From Anaerolineae bacterium (GTDB taxonomy: Bacteria; Chloroflexota; Anaerolineae; Anaerolineales; UBA4823): a DNA stretch of 64,000 bases. The first letter of the stretch is position 1. Each line of letters begins with the position of its first letter. The notes beneath the pieces were generated by a model, which was given only the letters and a program-made list of their open reading frames with translations, made no database searches and was not told the origin of the DNA. This document shows positions 63,528 to 64,000 of this stretch, in pieces. Location: assembly GCA_003327455.1 (NCBI GenBank), contig QOQU01000002.1, forward strand, positions 124,001 through 188,000, given 5' to 3'. The position numbers and the translations under genes are program-made.

Positions 63528-64000
63528 ATGGATAGAAACAAAACGAACCGCTTTTCATTTGTCAAACCCCGCAAGACAGTCGAAGTAACCTTGCCGGATG
63601 GACGCACGATCCGTGGTCCACGTAACGCTCCGATCCGAGATTTTTTTGCATTGCTCCAGGACGAGAAGTTACCTCCTATAGTTGGTGCAATTGTCAACGA
63701 TGAACTTCGCGAATTAACCTATCCAATCAAAATCGATTCAACGGCTCGCCCAATTACCATGGGAGAGGCAGACGGAATGCGCATCTATCGGCGCTCGCTA
63801 ACCATGTTGCTCGAAACCGCTTTTCATAAACTCTATCCGGATGCCTATCTCACGATTGATCATTCCGTTTCGTCCGGTGGTTATTTCTGTCAGGTTTTTA
63901 ATCGCCCACCATTAACAGATACAGAACTGCAAACGTTAGAAGAAACCATGCATCGAATGGTTGAGGCAGATCTTCCCTTGATTCGGACGGAAATTCCGCT
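63528..64000 (+). CDS. Uridine kinase-type nucleoside kinase, N-terminal part
   Basis: The frame opens with ATG at 63528 behind AAAGGA and runs open to the window edge (157 codons seen), so it is cut off at 64000. Residues about 15-70 look like a TGS domain (VEVTLPDGRTIRGPRNAPIRDFF, given as DGRTIRGPRNAP) and about 85-157 like the second additional domain of threonyl-tRNA synthetase. In anaerobic bacteria these domains precede a uridine kinase/phosphoribulokinase-type P-loop domain, which should lie beyond the window. A truncated threonyl-tRNA synthetase is the alternative, but the N-terminal sequence is more like the kinase family. Confidence 0.72.
   Translation, partial: MDRNKTNRFSFVKPRKTVEVTLPDGRTIRGPRNAPIRDFFALLQDEKLPPIVGAIVNDELRELTYPIKIDSTARPITMGEADGMRIYRRSLTMLLETAFHKLYPDAYLTIDHSVSSGGYFCQVFNRPPLTDTELQTLEETMHRMVEADLPLIRTEIP

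Overview
The window reads as a chromosomal segment from an anaerobic, probably fermentative bacterium, most likely of the Anaerolineae (Chloroflexota). This is inferred from the gene mix: three tungsten-type aldehyde ferredoxin oxidoreductases, ADP-forming acyl-CoA synthetase fused to GNAT, GAF-rich hybrid kinases, TGS-type uridine kinase, split glycine decarboxylase. No 16S gene is present to prove it. Genes are tightly packed. I see no insertion sequence, phage gene, CRISPR array or broken gene.

Layout. 0-1.8 kb: nusB and a tatA/tatC pair. 1.9-5.3 kb: two thiolase-fold proteins that lack the thiolase Cys and His, each matched by a DUF35 Zn-ribbon/OB partner. 5.4-7.9 kb: a large multidomain lipoprotein. 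8-25.3 kb (all minus strand): a catabolic block with an Lrp/AsnC regulator, four class III aminotransferases (one close to putrescine aminotransferase), an MmsA-type acyl-CoA-forming dehydrogenase, two Na+/solute symporters, a lysine-dehydrogenase-like protein, a LarA homologue, two AORs and a MoaD/ThiS-like protein. 25.4-29.9 kb: two small membrane/envelope proteins, NnrDE and a third AOR. 30.0-30.2 kb: tRNA-Gly(CCC) behind a consensus promoter. 30.2-39.5 kb: a signalling operon with two receivers, GAF and Cache-HAMP-GAF proteins, a ParA ATPase, a hybrid histidine kinase and a threonine synthase fused to a receiver domain. 39.5-47.8 kb: EamA transporter, argF, ald, a CoA-transferase, pyk and a degenerate methylase-like protein. 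About 47.8-48 kb: a structured RNA that I interpret as 6S RNA on the minus strand. 48-53.4 kb: aspS, an XRE-cupin regulator and a divergent ADP-forming acyl-CoA synthetase/GNAT fusion. 53.6-58.2 kb: an ABC export system whose ATPase carries a cyclic-nucleotide-binding-like domain. 58.3-59.8 kb: an M23 peptidase and a DUF4870 protein. 59.9-63.4 kb: a tandem glycine riboswitch followed by gcvH-gcvPA-gcvPB. 63.5-64 kb: the start of a uridine kinase-type gene.

How it may work together (inference). The catabolic block looks built to import amines or amino acids, transaminate them to (semi)aldehydes, and oxidise these either to acyl-CoA (MmsA-type enzyme) or to acids with reduction of ferredoxin (AORs). 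The ADP-forming synthetase, CoA-transferase, alanine dehydrogenase and glycine cleavage genes fit the same amino-acid-fermenting lifestyle. The items most worth follow-up are the Cys-less thiolase/DUF35 set, the AOR/aminotransferase cluster, the ParA-containing signalling operon with its threonine synthase-receiver fusion, the 6S RNA candidate and the ATPase-cNMP fusion.
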